64,000 bases of DNA from Cyanocohniella sp. LLY (GCA_022241785.1 JAKOMP010000011.1:1-64000), one strand, 5' to 3'. Positions 47,104 through 56,930 are shown, counted from the stretch's first letter. Notes: generated from the letters alone by a model not told the origin. Program-made: numbers and translations.

Positions 47104-48006
47104 CTAATTTGCACCAGACTCAAAGCTAATTTTCTCGGACTGATATGTTGGTGGCTCGACATGAATTAAAATCCTGGCAGGGCTGAAACGTTGTTTTAGT
47201 CGGCTTTCTACTTCTTCTGTAATAGAGTGGGCAGTTTCTACATCTGGTGCATTAACGATTAAATGCATTTCAATGAAAACTTGGCGGCCCACAACACCCC
47301 GGGAGGCAATGTCATGACAATTAATCACGCCAGGAACAGCGGTAGCGATGGCATGAATCGTTTCTGGTGCGATGGCCATTTGATCTACAAGCCAAGGTAA
47401 ATTGCTTTTTAACACTGACCAACCGCTCCAAAACACTAACAAAGCCACAGGAAAAGCTAACACTACATCCAGCCATTGATAACCTAGCCAAACTCCTATC
47501 AAACCGCCAATTACAGTGATGGTTACCCAAACATCGCTCATGGTGTGTGTAGCATCGGCCAACAAAATGGCGCTACCTACACGCTTACCTACCCCACGTT
47601 CATAAAACGCCACAAAAATATTTACACCCAAGACAATCAGCAATAACCACAATTCCACTGGGGATATGTTCACAGGTTCACTACCCTGAATAATCCGCTC
47701 AACGGCACCTTGGAAAATTTGCCAGCAGGCGATGGCCAAAAAGGCGGCAATTCCCAAAGCTCCCACAGCTTCAAATTTCTGGTGTCCATAAGGATGCTCA
47801 CGATCTGGGTGGGGGGAAGAATATCTACTAGCAATTAACCCTAAAACGTTGTTAGCGCCATCGGTCACACTATGCAAGGCATCAGCTAACAAGCTTAAAG
47901 AACCTGTCACATACCCCAAAAATCCTTTCAATGCGATCACCAACAGGTTAAGGAATAGGGTGATTATTAAAACTTTTCGAACTTCCGTACGGTTGTCATA
48001 AGTCAT
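47104..48006 (-). CDS. Cation diffusion facilitator transporter
   Basis: This 300-residue metal exporter, probably for Zn2+, Fe2+ or Mn2+ in exchange for protons, contains the CDF signature SLSLLADALHSVTDGANNVLGL in transmembrane helix 2 with paired Asp/His residues, and HPYGHQKFEAVGA. A second metal motif in helix 5, LADATHTMSDVWVT, is kept. Five to six transmembrane segments are followed by the cytoplasmic domain (about 210-285) with HDIASRGVVGRQVFIEMHL. Metal specificity cannot be read from sequence alone. Confidence 0.92.
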   Translation of the reverse strand: MTYDNRTEVRKVLIITLFLNLLVIALKGFLGYVTGSLSLLADALHSVTDGANNVLGLIASRYSSPHPDREHPYGHQKFEAVGALGIAAFLAIACWQIFQGAVERIIQGSEPVNISPVELWLLLIVLGVNIFVAFYERGVGKRVGSAILLADATHTMSDVWVTITVIGGLIGVWLGYQWLDVVLAFPVALLVFWSGWSVLKSNLPWLVDQMAIAPETIHAIATAVPGVINCHDIASRGVVGRQVFIEMHLIVNAPDVETAHSITEEVESRLKQRFSPARILIHVEPPTYQSEKISFESGAN

Positions 48007-48371
48007 AGAGTATTTACCATTAGTTTCTATGACTTCTAATGTTAAACTTAAAACTCTGATTCAGTGTATCAAAGTCTTACGCAGTCGGGATTATATCTCT
48101 CTGTAGGCTCTAATTTTTTCCTAGTTTAGTGAGATTATTTGTAATTAAAATTTTCTCTAACCCTAATATTAGGTAGGCGATCGCCATACCAATCACAGCA
48201 TATTATTATCATTAATGGTAGTAAATTTCGGTATGAAGTTTTTCTAGTAAGTTCACACCACCATGTCAAAAAATTTCAGTCATGTAGGAAACCTAGATCC
48301 TTGGTAAATCGAATAGGAGTCCTCTATTCCGGTAACATAGGTAATTATCAATCAGTCTTCATTAATAACTC
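48007..48371. other. Gene-free stretch, 48007-48371
   Basis: This 365-base region holds a HIP1-like GGCGATCGCC site near 48178 and a small hairpin GAATAG...CTATTC (about 48308-48327) before the next gene. No coding potential is supported. Confidence 0.4.
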
Positions 48372-48722
48372 ATGTCTTCAACTCCTCTGACACTGAATCT
48401 GGTTGAAGGTTCTGTCACCTTCAGTTTTTCACCCCAGGCAGCACGGGAATTAAAGGCAGCAACCGATCAATTAATAATGCGGCTCAAAGCAGTTGCTACT
48501 AAACAGACTCCCACCGGTAAAGCTACCCCCCAACCCCCTCTAGAGTATCGTTACACTGGTGACGTTTTTTTAGAAGTATTCTGTAATCCCAATATTTGGC
48601 CTACTCCCTTTGCCGCTAAAGTCCTACTGACTATCCGCGATGTTAACATTCGCTTAACTACAGAAGCTGAACTCACCAGAATGATTGAAGATGTCAACCA
48701 GTATTTAGAACAAGTAGGGTAA
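48372..48722 (+). CDS. Small conserved cyanobacterial protein
   Basis: This 116-residue soluble protein has no known function. The sequence is mixed alpha/beta: TLNLVEGSVTFSFSPQAARELKAATDQLI at the start, then a proline-rich loop, then PLEYRYTGDVFLEVFCNPNIWPTPFAAKVLLTIRD and an amphipathic C-terminal helix LTRMIEDVNQYLEQV. The WPTPFAAKVLLTIRD segment looks like a conserved core of a family restricted to cyanobacteria. No neighbour suggests a role. Confidence 0.65.
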   Translation: MSSTPLTLNLVEGSVTFSFSPQAARELKAATDQLIMRLKAVATKQTPTGKATPQPPLEYRYTGDVFLEVFCNPNIWPTPFAAKVLLTIRDVNIRLTTEAELTRMIEDVNQYLEQVG

Positions 48723-48909
48723 TTGAGGATTGGGAATTTATTCTTTACTGAGATTTGAAATCAAAAATTAAGTTATTTATGATACATTAACTTTACAAAA
48801 GTAAATGTCAGTAATGTTCACGTGTGAAACAAGTCTCAGGAAAATACTCTCTGAAAAACTACCGAGGCAGTTTAACACGTTAAGCTACCTCGGCCAGTTA
48901 ATCTACATT

Positions 48910-49063
48910 AACGTGAGTTCGATGACCTCTCCCCAACCCCTCTCCGACGCAGAGAGGGGCTTAAATATATTGAAATATCAACAAAAAATAAAGCTTTTGA
49001 AGCCTCTCTCCTTGTAGGGGAGAGGTTTGGAGAGGGGTTTTTAAAATTCGTCGAACTCACATT
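48910..49063. mobile_element. MITE-like element, copy 2
   Basis: This 154-base copy has the same termini as copy 1 (AACGTGAGTTCGA, and TCGAACTCACATT with one change) and a five-base direct repeat ACATT on both sides (48905-48909 and 49064-49068). The interior matches copy 1 except that the nested ~90-base insertion is absent. It is intergenic. Confidence 0.87.
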
Positions 49064-49318
49064 ACATTAGACGTTAAAGTTATGGCTACAGATTGAGATC
49101 ATAACTTGCATCTATGTGTTATGGATTGAAAAATTGTATAATTTGAGACTTTAAAGCTTTTGCGTTAAGGAAACATCTGAAAATTCTGGATCGGGAAATA
49201 GGTATTAACACCAAAGATCATCCATCAAATTAGTCATACTATTGTTAGTTGTCAAATCGAGACATCCAAAATAAACTCCCAATCCAAAATCTGAAATCAC
49301 ATCCTGATTACATCCTGA

Positions 49319-49564
49319 TTAATCGTTATCCCATTGTTCACGACCAATCAAATCGCCAATGCGATCGCGTAATAAGAAGTCACATTTTTCTAACTCACAT
49401 TCAACGCAAACCCACTCTCTCGCGGGGATATATTGGCAGAGTGTATATATTGGCTGTTGTCGGCTAACCATCCCTTTTTGCACCAGTCGGCGTGCTTCGT
49501 CTTGGATGATATCCAACGAATAGTAAGAGGAGTAGTTGATAGAAGGCACCGTATTGACACTCAT
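49319..49564 (-). CDS. DUF4327 protein
   Basis: This 81-residue protein is highly conserved among cyanobacteria: DIIQDEARRLVQKGMVSRQQPIYTLCQYIPAREWVCVECELEKCDFLLRDRIGDLI. It is helical with several Cys residues and acidic clusters, cytosolic, and of unknown function. It sits alone between a MITE and a long gene-free stretch. The repeated TACATCCTGATTA near 49306 in its 3' flank may be part of its termination region. Confidence 0.85.
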   Translation of the reverse strand: MSVNTVPSINYSSYYSLDIIQDEARRLVQKGMVSRQQPIYTLCQYIPAREWVCVECELEKCDFLLRDRIGDLIGREQWDND

Positions 49565-50089
49565 GGTTGTTACTCACAAATTTACACGTAGATAGTATTC
49601 CCATTAATTACGGGGAACAAACACAGCAGGGATGAGACTTGTGGCTAGGGTTTTGTAGTTTGCTATACGGAACTAATTCCATTTTGACGCTATACACCTT
49701 CAAATTATCTAAAGAAATGTTAACTTTGTCAAAGTTCCCTGACATTATCGACAATTGCATCTAATTATCGAATTTTATGGTAATTAACTTAACCGTAGGG
49801 CAAAATAAATTAATTTGAATTTAAGAGTGATCAAAGTCTTGCTGCTGTTGATTGTCGGCATAGTTGTTTGGCCAAGAATATTTCATTTAGGAGCTTGCTC
49901 ATGTCTTAAATCATCACTATAAAGCCCTGATTCAGTAGTTGTGGTATTTGTTCATGATCAAATATTTCAGAATTTTTAGGATGACAATCGGTATAAACTA
50001 TGGCAAAACATCAGGGCTAAGTTACACTACAAAAACCTCAAAAGTGATATCTGTTAATCTTTTCTTAAAAAATTAGACTATATTTTTGG

Positions 50090-50265
50090 TGAATTACAGC
50101 CCTGTGGATAAATATCATACTCCGGGTAAAAACCTGAGACAGAATAGAATCCTGTGGCTCTATGCTCAGATTAGCAGTAGTTTAGGCAAGGAATGTGCCA
50201 ATTTGAGTCAAACAATTTAAGATTTTAGATTGACCCCACAGATAAACCTAGTACGTTAGGTTTTC
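50090..50265 (+). ncRNA. Candidate structured RNA of about 176 bases
   Basis: A -10-like TATATT (50079-50084) precedes it. CTGTGG (50102-50107) pairs with CCACAG (50236-50241) to close the fold. Inside, CTGAG (50134-50138) pairs with CTCAG (50165-50169), and ATAGA (50144-50148) with TCTAT (50159-50163). At the end AACCTA-gtacgt-TAGGTT with TTTTC resembles a terminator. Length and closed-rod shape would fit a 6S-like RNA, but I see no decisive sequence match. Confidence 0.35.
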
Positions 50266-50448
50266 TGACTTCACGGCGGTACTCAAGGATTGGACGAGTG
50301 AGGAATTATTGGGCAAAAAGCTTTTATTTGGGATTTGTGAACTTTTTGATAGAGTATCTCTATTTAAGTCGTACTCTTTTAGCCTCTAGTACTCTGCGGC
50401 GTAAATAAACAAACCAGTTGAAATCAATGAAAAGCTTATAGAATAAAC

Positions 50449-50494
50449 TTTTTGACTTTTGACTTTTGACTTTTGACTTTTGACTTTTGACTTC
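50449..50494. repeat. STRR array (TTTTGAC units)
   Basis: Six or more seven-base TTTTGAC units lie in tandem about 130 bases downstream of rbfA. Seven-base periodicity is the STRR hallmark. Confidence 0.93.
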
Positions 50495-50621
50495 CGCGCA
50501 GCGGTACTAGCCCCTTCTCCCATACTCATATTGAAACAGACGTGATTAGATCGCGTCTGTAAACTGCTTGGCGAATTCTCTGGAATTGAATTGTTCTAAA
50601 GTTACATTGTTACAGGGTTAC

Positions 50622-51038
50622 TTATTGGGCAGTTTCATCATCTTCATCGCTAGTATTCTCGGCTACTGTCATATTTGCAGGCGATCGCTCATCCTGGAGT
50701 TTGTTCAACAGCGTCAGCACTTTAGTACCGCGTTCTAAAGAATCGTCTTCAATAAAAATCACTTCTGGTGTCCGACGTAATCTCACCCGCGAACCAAGTC
50801 CACTACGCACAAAACCTGTGGCGGACTTCAACCCTGCCATTGTTTCTGCTTTGGCTTCCTCTGTACCATAAATACTGACGTAGATTTTGGCATGTTGTAA
50901 GTCACCAGACACATCTACATCTGTAACACTGACCATTCCTGCACCCACACGATCATCTTTAATACCGTGGAGTAGCATTTGGCTAACTTCCCGTTTAATT
51001 AATTCAGCAACTCGGGAAATGCGGCGATTTGTAGCCAT
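50622..51038 (-). CDS. rbfA: Ribosome-binding factor A
   Basis: RbfA binds the 30S subunit during 16S rRNA maturation. The 138-residue protein has the KH-like core [55 protein letters not shown] (positions about 3-58) and [18 protein letters not shown], family hallmarks. ATG 51038 is supported by GAGGAGG about ten bases upstream. The DUF751 gene lies upstream on the same strand, a common cyanobacterial pairing. Confidence 0.95.
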   Translation of the reverse strand: MATNRRISRVAELIKREVSQMLLHGIKDDRVGAGMVSVTDVDVSGDLQHAKIYVSIYGTEEAKAETMAGLKSATGFVRSGLGSRVRLRRTPEVIFIEDDSLERGTKVLTLLNKLQDERSPANMTVAENTSDEDDETAQ

Positions 51039-51163
51039 AAGATTCTGCCTCCTCACAGAGGTTGTAGGACATAAACAAAAATATAACTTGGGGAGAACAG
51101 AGCTTGACGCACACAGCGCCCCCAGCCACTGTCTGTGGGTTAAGTACCCGACATAGCCCTAGT

Positions 51164-51370
51164 TTAAACTGCACCCAAGCCAAGCATTGCCCGGAGGGTG
51201 AGAGTTAGAAAGGTTAAGCTACCCACAAAAAACCCCAACAGAGCAATCAAGGTGACTGGGCGTTTTAACAGTGGCATTAATGGCTCAACCGTATTGAGTA
51301 ACACCCCTAAGATGATGGTAACGAAGTAGCGGGGGTAGCGAAAGATGTTATCCCAAAATCCGTCAAACAT
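51164..51370 (-). CDS. DUF751/Ycf33-like membrane protein
   Basis: This 68-residue protein starts FDGFWDNIFRYPRYFVTIILG and has two hydrophobic helices; this is the DUF751 family that includes plastid Ycf33. It is likely a thylakoid or plasma-membrane protein of unknown function. It precedes rbfA with a gap of about 125 bases, as in many cyanobacterial genomes. Confidence 0.88.
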   Translation of the reverse strand: MFDGFWDNIFRYPRYFVTIILGVLLNTVEPLMPLLKRPVTLIALLGFFVGSLTFLTLTLRAMLGLGAV

Positions 51371-51526
51371 TTGAATATAGACTGCCTTGTTATAGACTTA
51401 CGTTTACTTTAATATCTCTTCAATTGTAATCTATGCAGATACAAATTACTCAACTAATATAAAATATGGTTCGTTCGATATATTTGTTATATTTAGTAGC
51501 TGAGTTTGAGATCAACTGTGAAATAA

Positions 51527-52360
51527 ATGGTAATTCAAGTCCCCAAAGCAACTTGCCCTCGTCCATTTTTAAAGTGGGCAGGGGGAAAAAGCAGGTTAAT
51601 CCAACAATATATTCCTCATTTTCCCAAACATTATACAACTTATTATGAGCCATTTTTAGGTGGGGGAGCTATTTTTTTCTATCTTCAACCATCAGCAGCA
51701 ATTTTAACTGATATTAATGCCGAATTAATTACTACTTATCGCTGTGTTCGGGATCATGTTGATCAATTAATCTGTCTTCTAGAAGAACACAAAAATAAAC
51801 ATAGTCGAGAATATTATTATGATGTGAGAGCTTGTCCTGGAGGTACTGATTTAGAACAAGCTGCGCGGTTAATTTATTTGAATAAAACCTGCTTTAATGG
51901 TTTGTATCGAGTCAACTCCCAAGGTGAATTTAACGTGCCATTAGGCAAATATGTTAATCCCAATATTTGTCCTACAAGTTTGCTGCGAGCCGCTTCAGCA
52001 GCACTAGCGACATCAAAAATTACCCAGGCCGATTTTACCAATATTCTTGATTATGCCAAAAGCAGCGATGATTTTGTTTTTTTAGATCCACCATATCATC
52101 CCATCAGTAACACTAGTCATTTTACAAGTTACCATCGCAATTCATTCAGTGCCACAGACCAAGAACGCTTGCGAGATACTTGTGCAGAATTAGCCAATCG
52201 TGGGGTAAAAATGATGATCTGTAATTCTGATTGTGAATTAATCAGAAATTTGTATACAGAAATTGATTTTAAGATTCACCCGATAGTGGCTTCACGCTCC
52301 ATTAATTGTAATACCAAAAAACGGGGGATGATTTATGAATTGTTAATTACGTCATATTAA
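51527..52360 (+). CDS. Dam-family adenine DNA methyltransferase
   Basis: This 277-residue N6-adenine methyltransferase has FLKWAGGKSRLIQQYIPHFP at the N-terminus, the AdoMet motif YYEPFLGGGAIFF, and the catalytic motif FVFLDPPYHP (DPPY). It is in the D12 class with Dam and M.DpnIIA, so GATC is the likely target. HIP1 (GCGATCGC) contains GATC, so its many sites would be modified. Anabaena's essential GATC enzyme DmtA is a possible homologue. Eleven bases separate its stop from that of a convergent nuclease gene, raising a restriction-modification pair instead. Confidence 0.9.
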   Translation: MVIQVPKATCPRPFLKWAGGKSRLIQQYIPHFPKHYTTYYEPFLGGGAIFFYLQPSAAILTDINAELITTYRCVRDHVDQLICLLEEHKNKHSREYYYDVRACPGGTDLEQAARLIYLNKTCFNGLYRVNSQGEFNVPLGKYVNPNICPTSLLRAASAALATSKITQADFTNILDYAKSSDDFVFLDPPYHPISNTSHFTSYHRNSFSATDQERLRDTCAELANRGVKMMICNSDCELIRNLYTEIDFKIHPIVASRSINCNTKKRGMIYELLITSY

Positions 52361-52370
52361 TGAAAAATTA

Positions 52371-52847
52371 TTAAAAATGCTTATTTGCCCAAGCAATAAA
52401 TCTATCTAAAGTATATACTTCTAATAAATTTTTATTATCTTTAACTTGCTGTCTAAGCCATTTAATCGCACCTTCTCTCATACCTTCACCGCCAATAACG
52501 ACGATAGTAGGTGCAGGGTAAGAGTTCTGAATATTCAAATTTAAATAAGGAAATTTTTCATCAACTGAACCACCACTTTCTTGCCATTTACATTCGATAA
52601 TTACCCCTGATGGTATTAGTGGTAAACCAACAACATAAAAATCTACTTTCAAGGTAGTGTGATAAATGCCCCTACCAATACAAACTTGTTTGGCGTAGCG
52701 TTTTGTTAATAAATTCGCATTTAATAAAAAATCTTTGCTGACATGATTTCCTACCTGAAAATAACCATGTGCATTTAATATAGTTTCTACATTACTTTCT
52801 AAAATCTTACCTGCTTGATTCGCCCGCCCACCTTGAGTCAGAGCCAT
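52371..52847 (-). CDS. PD-(D/E)XK nuclease, restriction-like
   Basis: This 158-residue protein begins ALTQGGRANQAGKILESNVETIL and contains a PD-(D/E)XK core: VDFYVVGLP (Asp), then GVIIECKWQESGGSVDEKFPYL (Glu-Cys-Lys) followed by a helical end. The family is seen in cyanobacteria as a restriction-like nuclease. The frame continues to a TTG at 53012, but ATG 52847 gives the normal family start. It converges on the Dam-like methyltransferase, which would protect host DNA if the nuclease targets the same site. Confidence 0.82.
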   Translation of the reverse strand: MALTQGGRANQAGKILESNVETILNAHGYFQVGNHVSKDFLLNANLLTKRYAKQVCIGRGIYHTTLKVDFYVVGLPLIPSGVIIECKWQESGGSVDEKFPYLNLNIQNSYPAPTIVVIGGEGMREGAIKWLRQQVKDNKNLLEVYTLDRFIAWANKHF

Positions 52848-53215
52848 TTTTAACCCTTTGCCAAAAGTTCCGCTTATTCTAGGATTCCACGGAAGTGGCA
52901 ACAAATGGTCAGTTGCTTTATATGAATTTTTAATTAGTAATTTTTCATAGGCTAGGACACGATGCGCTGTCAGCCTTTGATTGCTTTGGTATGGGTGGTT
53001 GATTGACCACAAATTTACAAGGTTAGTTGGTAAAGCTGAGGCAATTAATGGTACTTTTGTACTGTAAGAAACTCCGTTTTACCAATTAGGAAATTTATAA
53101 ATAAGCGAAACTCTTGGTGTTTTCCTGATTTTTATCTTTTAAATGATCATAAATGTACAAAAGTACTAAAGGTAGTTTTTTGTAGTCGCGTATTCAGGAA
53201 ATTTCTTGGTTATCT

Positions 53216-54436
53216 TTAGCCTGCTTGAACATCCGTGTGACCATTACGGATAGCCCAGGCTATTTCTAGCATTTGAGTCCAGCGCTTTTGGAGTTGTTTG
53301 GGGGTACATTTGATGATTTTAGCGATCGCCTGATCACCTTGCTGGTTAATTTTCAATTGCAAGATTTGCTGCTGTTCGGGAGACAGTACCTGCACAAAGG
53401 TTTCCCACTGCTGGGAGGTTAACCCCAATTTTTGCTCTAAACTAGCACCTAACCATTGATGTACTAATTGCCAATGGTGATTTTTGGCGAACTTTTCCAC
53501 ATGATATTTAAACCGCTGTTGCAGATAATCGCGCTGACGGCTAGTTAAACCGAGAATTTGGTCAATTTCTGGGGCTGAAAGGTCTTGCAGTTTCAAGGTG
53601 AGGTAATCTACACAGTCAGATTGACCTTGAGCTTCCAAGTAGTTTACCAATTCCGCAATCACGCGATCGCGCTCCGACTCTTCTGAGGGATCGAAGTTCG
53701 TTTGGGCAACCATTTGTGATCTAATTTGCTGCACCGCTGAGTTACGCTGGTAAGATTCTGCTTCTTCACTCTTGGCAGATTCCACAGCCATTTCAATATC
53801 TACAGTAGTTTCTTGGGGCTGACGGCGGGCAAAACCTTGGGCCCGTAGGATAATTAATTGCTGATTATTCCCACCAGGTAAATTAATCCGGCGCTTGGCA
53901 TACTGTTCTGTAAAGGCAATGTATTCGGCTAATTGCAACTTAGTCCGCGGCTGGTAATCTGTTGGTAGTTCGTTTTCCCGTCGGAAAGCTTTAATAGCTT
54001 CGATATAAAACGCTTGGAGAAAATCCTCAATTAAATTGTAACGGGCATCAAAACCCAAATCTGAGCCAGCAAGTGTAATATGGCGGTAAACCATAGCACC
54101 TAAAGTACTATGTAATTCTACTCTGCCGCGCCGAGAACCCAATTGATAGTAATGCAGGCACTTTTGTAGGCGATGTCTAGCCAAACTCACTTGCCATGAC
54201 TGGACTTGCCCAGATTCTTGAATGCGAGAGCTTTTTTCACAAATGCGTTTGACTTCTGTCGCTATGCGCTGTGCTACTGATTGCACACACTCAGATGCCG
54301 CTTTGACTTGAGCTTGCATTTCCTGAGAAAGCAGTTGTATCAAAGTCTGATTATTTTCTGCGGGTATTTCCTCAGGTGAAACAGGGCAGAAAAAATTGGC
54401 GCTAGAGGTTGGTAGATTTGCAAGATTGGCTTTCAT
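53216..54436 (-). CDS. HetZ-family regulator
   Basis: This 406-residue protein matches the HetZ family, which in Anabaena acts early in heterocyst differentiation and binds DNA. Conserved elements include RHRLQKCLHYYQLGSRRGRVELHSTLGAMVYRHI (about 107-140), FYIEAIKAFRRENEL, FTEQYAKRRINLPGG, and the helix-turn-helix-like ILGLTSRQRDYLQQRFKYHVEKFA (about 308-330). Canonical hetZ is next to patU genes; here none are, so this looks like a paralogue. Its role in differentiation is inference. It is monocistronic and followed by about 200 gene-free bases. Confidence 0.8.
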   Translation of the reverse strand: MKANLANLPTSSANFFCPVSPEEIPAENNQTLIQLLSQEMQAQVKAASECVQSVAQRIATEVKRICEKSSRIQESGQVQSWQVSLARHRLQKCLHYYQLGSRRGRVELHSTLGAMVYRHITLAGSDLGFDARYNLIEDFLQAFYIEAIKAFRRENELPTDYQPRTKLQLAEYIAFTEQYAKRRINLPGGNNQQLIILRAQGFARRQPQETTVDIEMAVESAKSEEAESYQRNSAVQQIRSQMVAQTNFDPSEESERDRVIAELVNYLEAQGQSDCVDYLTLKLQDLSAPEIDQILGLTSRQRDYLQQRFKYHVEKFAKNHHWQLVHQWLGASLEQKLGLTSQQWETFVQVLSPEQQQILQLKINQQGDQAIAKIIKCTPKQLQKRWTQMLEIAWAIRNGHTDVQAG

Positions 54437-54805
54437 GAATATTCCTGGGTGTGGTATCGCACCTTAACTACAACGCAGATACAGCAACTCAAGCCAGTCT
54501 TGGCTGGAGAAATATTTATTATTCATCCATCAAAACCCATTGCAAGTACTGCTCATATATAAGACTGTAGGCAATTTAAAAAGTTACAGGGAAACTAGTG
54601 TGTCGCTTTTTGTACAAGCAACCACGTCGAGTATGGCACATAGATATCTACCACGCCGTAAAAGTGGTTACAACCATTGCTGTAGCGACTTTGCTCACTG
54701 TCCTGTTATATCCACTCCCAGATGATGTAAGTATGACGATCCTAAAACTGGAGTTTTTTATAACTATTTTGCGAAACTGGATCAGCAACCCGTGAAGTTA
54801 AATAA
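54437..54805. other. Gene-free stretch, 54437-54805
   Basis: About 370 bases upstream of the HetZ-family gene. A 65-codon frame with a GTG start (54598-54795) encodes one hydrophobic helix (VVTTIAVATLLTVLLYPLP), so a small membrane protein is possible. It has no ribosome site I can see. The area likely holds the promoter of the HetZ-family gene. Confidence 0.35.
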
Positions 54806-55456
54806 CTATACCCATGCTGCTGCGGCTTCCCAACCTAAACCCCTTCTTGTGATCATTGGTTCGTCTCCCGTCAGGTCTAAAATCGTAGACACCTCATATG
54901 TTGGTTCCTCGCCAGTGTCTATAATTACATCTACTAAGTTATCCAAGCGGTCAAATAACTCCACCCGTGACAATCTAGGTTCAGAATTTATTTCTATTTG
55001 TTCATCATCGGGTGGTAGATGTGCCGAAGTGGAAATAATCGGATTTTCTAATGCTTCTAGTAAAGCCAAGCAGACAGGATGGTCTGGTACGCGAATCCCG
55101 GTAGTTTTGCGCTTGGGACTTTGTACTAGTCGCGGCACTAATTTGGTGGCAGGTAGTAGAAATGTGTAAGTTCCTGGTATTAAGCGCTTCATAATCCGAT
55201 AAGCTGTATCACTGACAAAGGCATAAGTTGCCACATTTGATAATGAGGGACACAAAAACGTCAGTGGTTTATCATTTGCTAGCTGTTTAATTTGCCGCAC
55301 TCTTTCTACTGCCGACTTGGCATTTAAATCACAACCGATGGCATAAACTGTGTCTGTAGGGTAGAGCATAACTGCGCCACTAGACAGCGCTGACTTTATT
55401 TCCTCTATTCGGCGGCTTTGAGGATTATCAGGATGGACAGCGAAAATTTTTGCCAT
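54806..55456 (-). CDS. Sua5/YrdC/TsaC-type threonylcarbamoyl-AMP synthase
   Basis: This 216-residue protein would make threonylcarbamoyl-AMP for the t6A modification of tRNAs that read ANN codons. The YrdC core is clear: GAVMLYPTDTVYAIGCDLN, then KQLANDKPLTFLCPSL, and IPGTYTFLLPATKLVP, with KTTGIRVPDHPVC and ISTSAHLPPDDE near the C-terminus. ATG 55456 is chosen over an upstream start. It lacks the extra Sua5 C-terminal domain. It is divergent from larC. Confidence 0.9.
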   Translation of the reverse strand: MAKIFAVHPDNPQSRRIEEIKSALSSGAVMLYPTDTVYAIGCDLNAKSAVERVRQIKQLANDKPLTFLCPSLSNVATYAFVSDTAYRIMKRLIPGTYTFLLPATKLVPRLVQSPKRKTTGIRVPDHPVCLALLEALENPIISTSAHLPPDDEQIEINSEPRLSRVELFDRLDNLVDVIIDTGEEPTYEVSTILDLTGDEPMITRRGLGWEAAAAWV

Positions 55457-55611
55457 AAAAGCTTCTGGGTGAAAGGTGTAAGTTTGGCATCGCGGGAAAA
55501 CTGTCATAGTTGCTATTTTCACAGTTAGGCGATCGCCTGGCGCAAATACGTAAAGATTTAGCTGACAATAATTGTGCAACCTCTAAAAATAAAGCTGACT
55601 CATTTATATAT

Positions 55612-56892
55612 ATGATTAAAGTTGCTTATCTCCAATGTCCCACGGGCATTTCTGGCGACATGTGCCTGGGGGCGTTAGTTAGTCTGGGTGTTACCGTAGA
55701 GTATTTAAGTGAAAAACTCAATCAGTTAGGAATTACCCACGAGTACAAGTTAAGGGCCGAACTGGTGCAGCACAATGGTCAACAGGCGACGAAAGTTCAT
55801 GTGGATTTAGTACATGATCATCACCATGACGATCATCAACACAGTCACTACCACGGCCGCCATCTGCCAGAAATAGAAAAAATGATTATCCAAGCCCAGT
55901 TACCATCACGGGCAGAAACTTGGAGTTTGGCTGTATTCCGACAGTTAGCTGTAGCCGAAGGGGCAGTACATGGCATTGAACCAGAGAAAGTACACTTCCA
56001 TGAAGTAGGTGCTGTAGATGCCATTGTGGATATCGTTGGCACTTGTCTGGGGTTGGATTGGTTGGGAATTGATAGTAATGAGCAAGGATTACCCTTACTA
56101 TACTGCTCGGCATTCCCCACAGGTGGCGGAACAGTGCGAGCTGCCCACGGACAAATGGCTGTACCAGTACCAGCAGTTTTGAAGTTATGGGAAATGCGGG
56201 GTTGTCCAGTTTATAGCAATGGTATTGACAGGGAACTAGTGACACCCACAGGTGCAGCCATCGCCACTACCCTGGCTAAAGAATTTGGTTCGCCACCACC
56301 CATGACCATCAAGCAGGTAGGATTGGGCGCAGGGACACTCAATTTACCCATTCCTAATATATTACGCCTGTGGATGGGCGAAAGCACCGAATTACAGTCG
56401 GATTTATCTAATTCTGGCGATACTAGCCCCAATTTAGAAACCATTACCGTATTAGAAACCCAAATTGATGACTTAAATCCCCAGGCGATCGGTTATGTGT
56501 TGGAAGCTTTGTTGGCTGCTGGTGCGTTGGATGTCTTTACTCAACCCATAGGCATGAAAAAGTCTCGTCCGGGGATTTTACTCACTGTTATTTGCTATCC
56601 CCAAAATTTACTCGATTGTGAAGCAATATTATTCCGCGAAACCACAACTTTGGGAATTAGGCGCACTACCCAACAGCGTGCCATCTTACAACGAGAAATT
56701 CAACCAGTAGAAATTGCTTATGGTCAAGTGCGAGTCAAAGTAGCATGGCAAGGACAATCAAACAATAAATGCATTGCTAATGTCCAGCCAGAATATGAAG
56801 ATTGTGCAGAATTAGCTCGTAACCACAATATCCCCTGGCGCGAAGTTCAACGGTTAGCGTTACACAGTTGGTATGTGGCGCATCAACACTAA
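55612..56892 (+). CDS. larC: LarC nickel insertase for the pincer cofactor
   Basis: LarC inserts nickel into the pincer cofactor of lactate racemase and related enzymes. The 426-residue protein shows [21 protein letters not shown] at the start, a His-rich metal-storage loop at about residues 70-85 ([17 protein letters not shown]), [15 protein letters not shown], and [19 protein letters not shown] with [10 protein letters not shown]. These match LarC from lactic acid bacteria, where it is made by ribosomal frameshifting; here it is one frame. No larA or larB gene is near, so the enzyme served is unknown. Confidence 0.93.
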   Translation: MIKVAYLQCPTGISGDMCLGALVSLGVTVEYLSEKLNQLGITHEYKLRAELVQHNGQQATKVHVDLVHDHHHDDHQHSHYHGRHLPEIEKMIIQAQLPSRAETWSLAVFRQLAVAEGAVHGIEPEKVHFHEVGAVDAIVDIVGTCLGLDWLGIDSNEQGLPLLYCSAFPTGGGTVRAAHGQMAVPVPAVLKLWEMRGCPVYSNGIDRELVTPTGAAIATTLAKEFGSPPPMTIKQVGLGAGTLNLPIPNILRLWMGESTELQSDLSNSGDTSPNLETITVLETQIDDLNPQAIGYVLEALLAAGALDVFTQPIGMKKSRPGILLTVICYPQNLLDCEAILFRETTTLGIRRTTQQRAILQREIQPVEIAYGQVRVKVAWQGQSNNKCIANVQPEYEDCAELARNHNIPWREVQRLALHSWYVAHQH

Positions 56893-56930
56893 GTAGGACG
56901 AAGTAAATAATTAAAGGTTTGTAGTGAGTT

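Larger units (their letters stand above)
49565..50621. other. Long gene-free stretch, 49565-50621
   Basis: This 1.06 kb stretch has no credible protein gene. It contains a candidate structured RNA (50090-50265) and an STRR array (50449-50494). The portion around 49600-49990 is AT-rich and featureless to me. Confidence 0.5.

Noticed and set aside
54598-54795. A 65-codon frame with one hydrophobic helix, starting at GTG
   Set aside because: There is no ribosome site or recognised family; kept only as a remark in the gene-free stretch.
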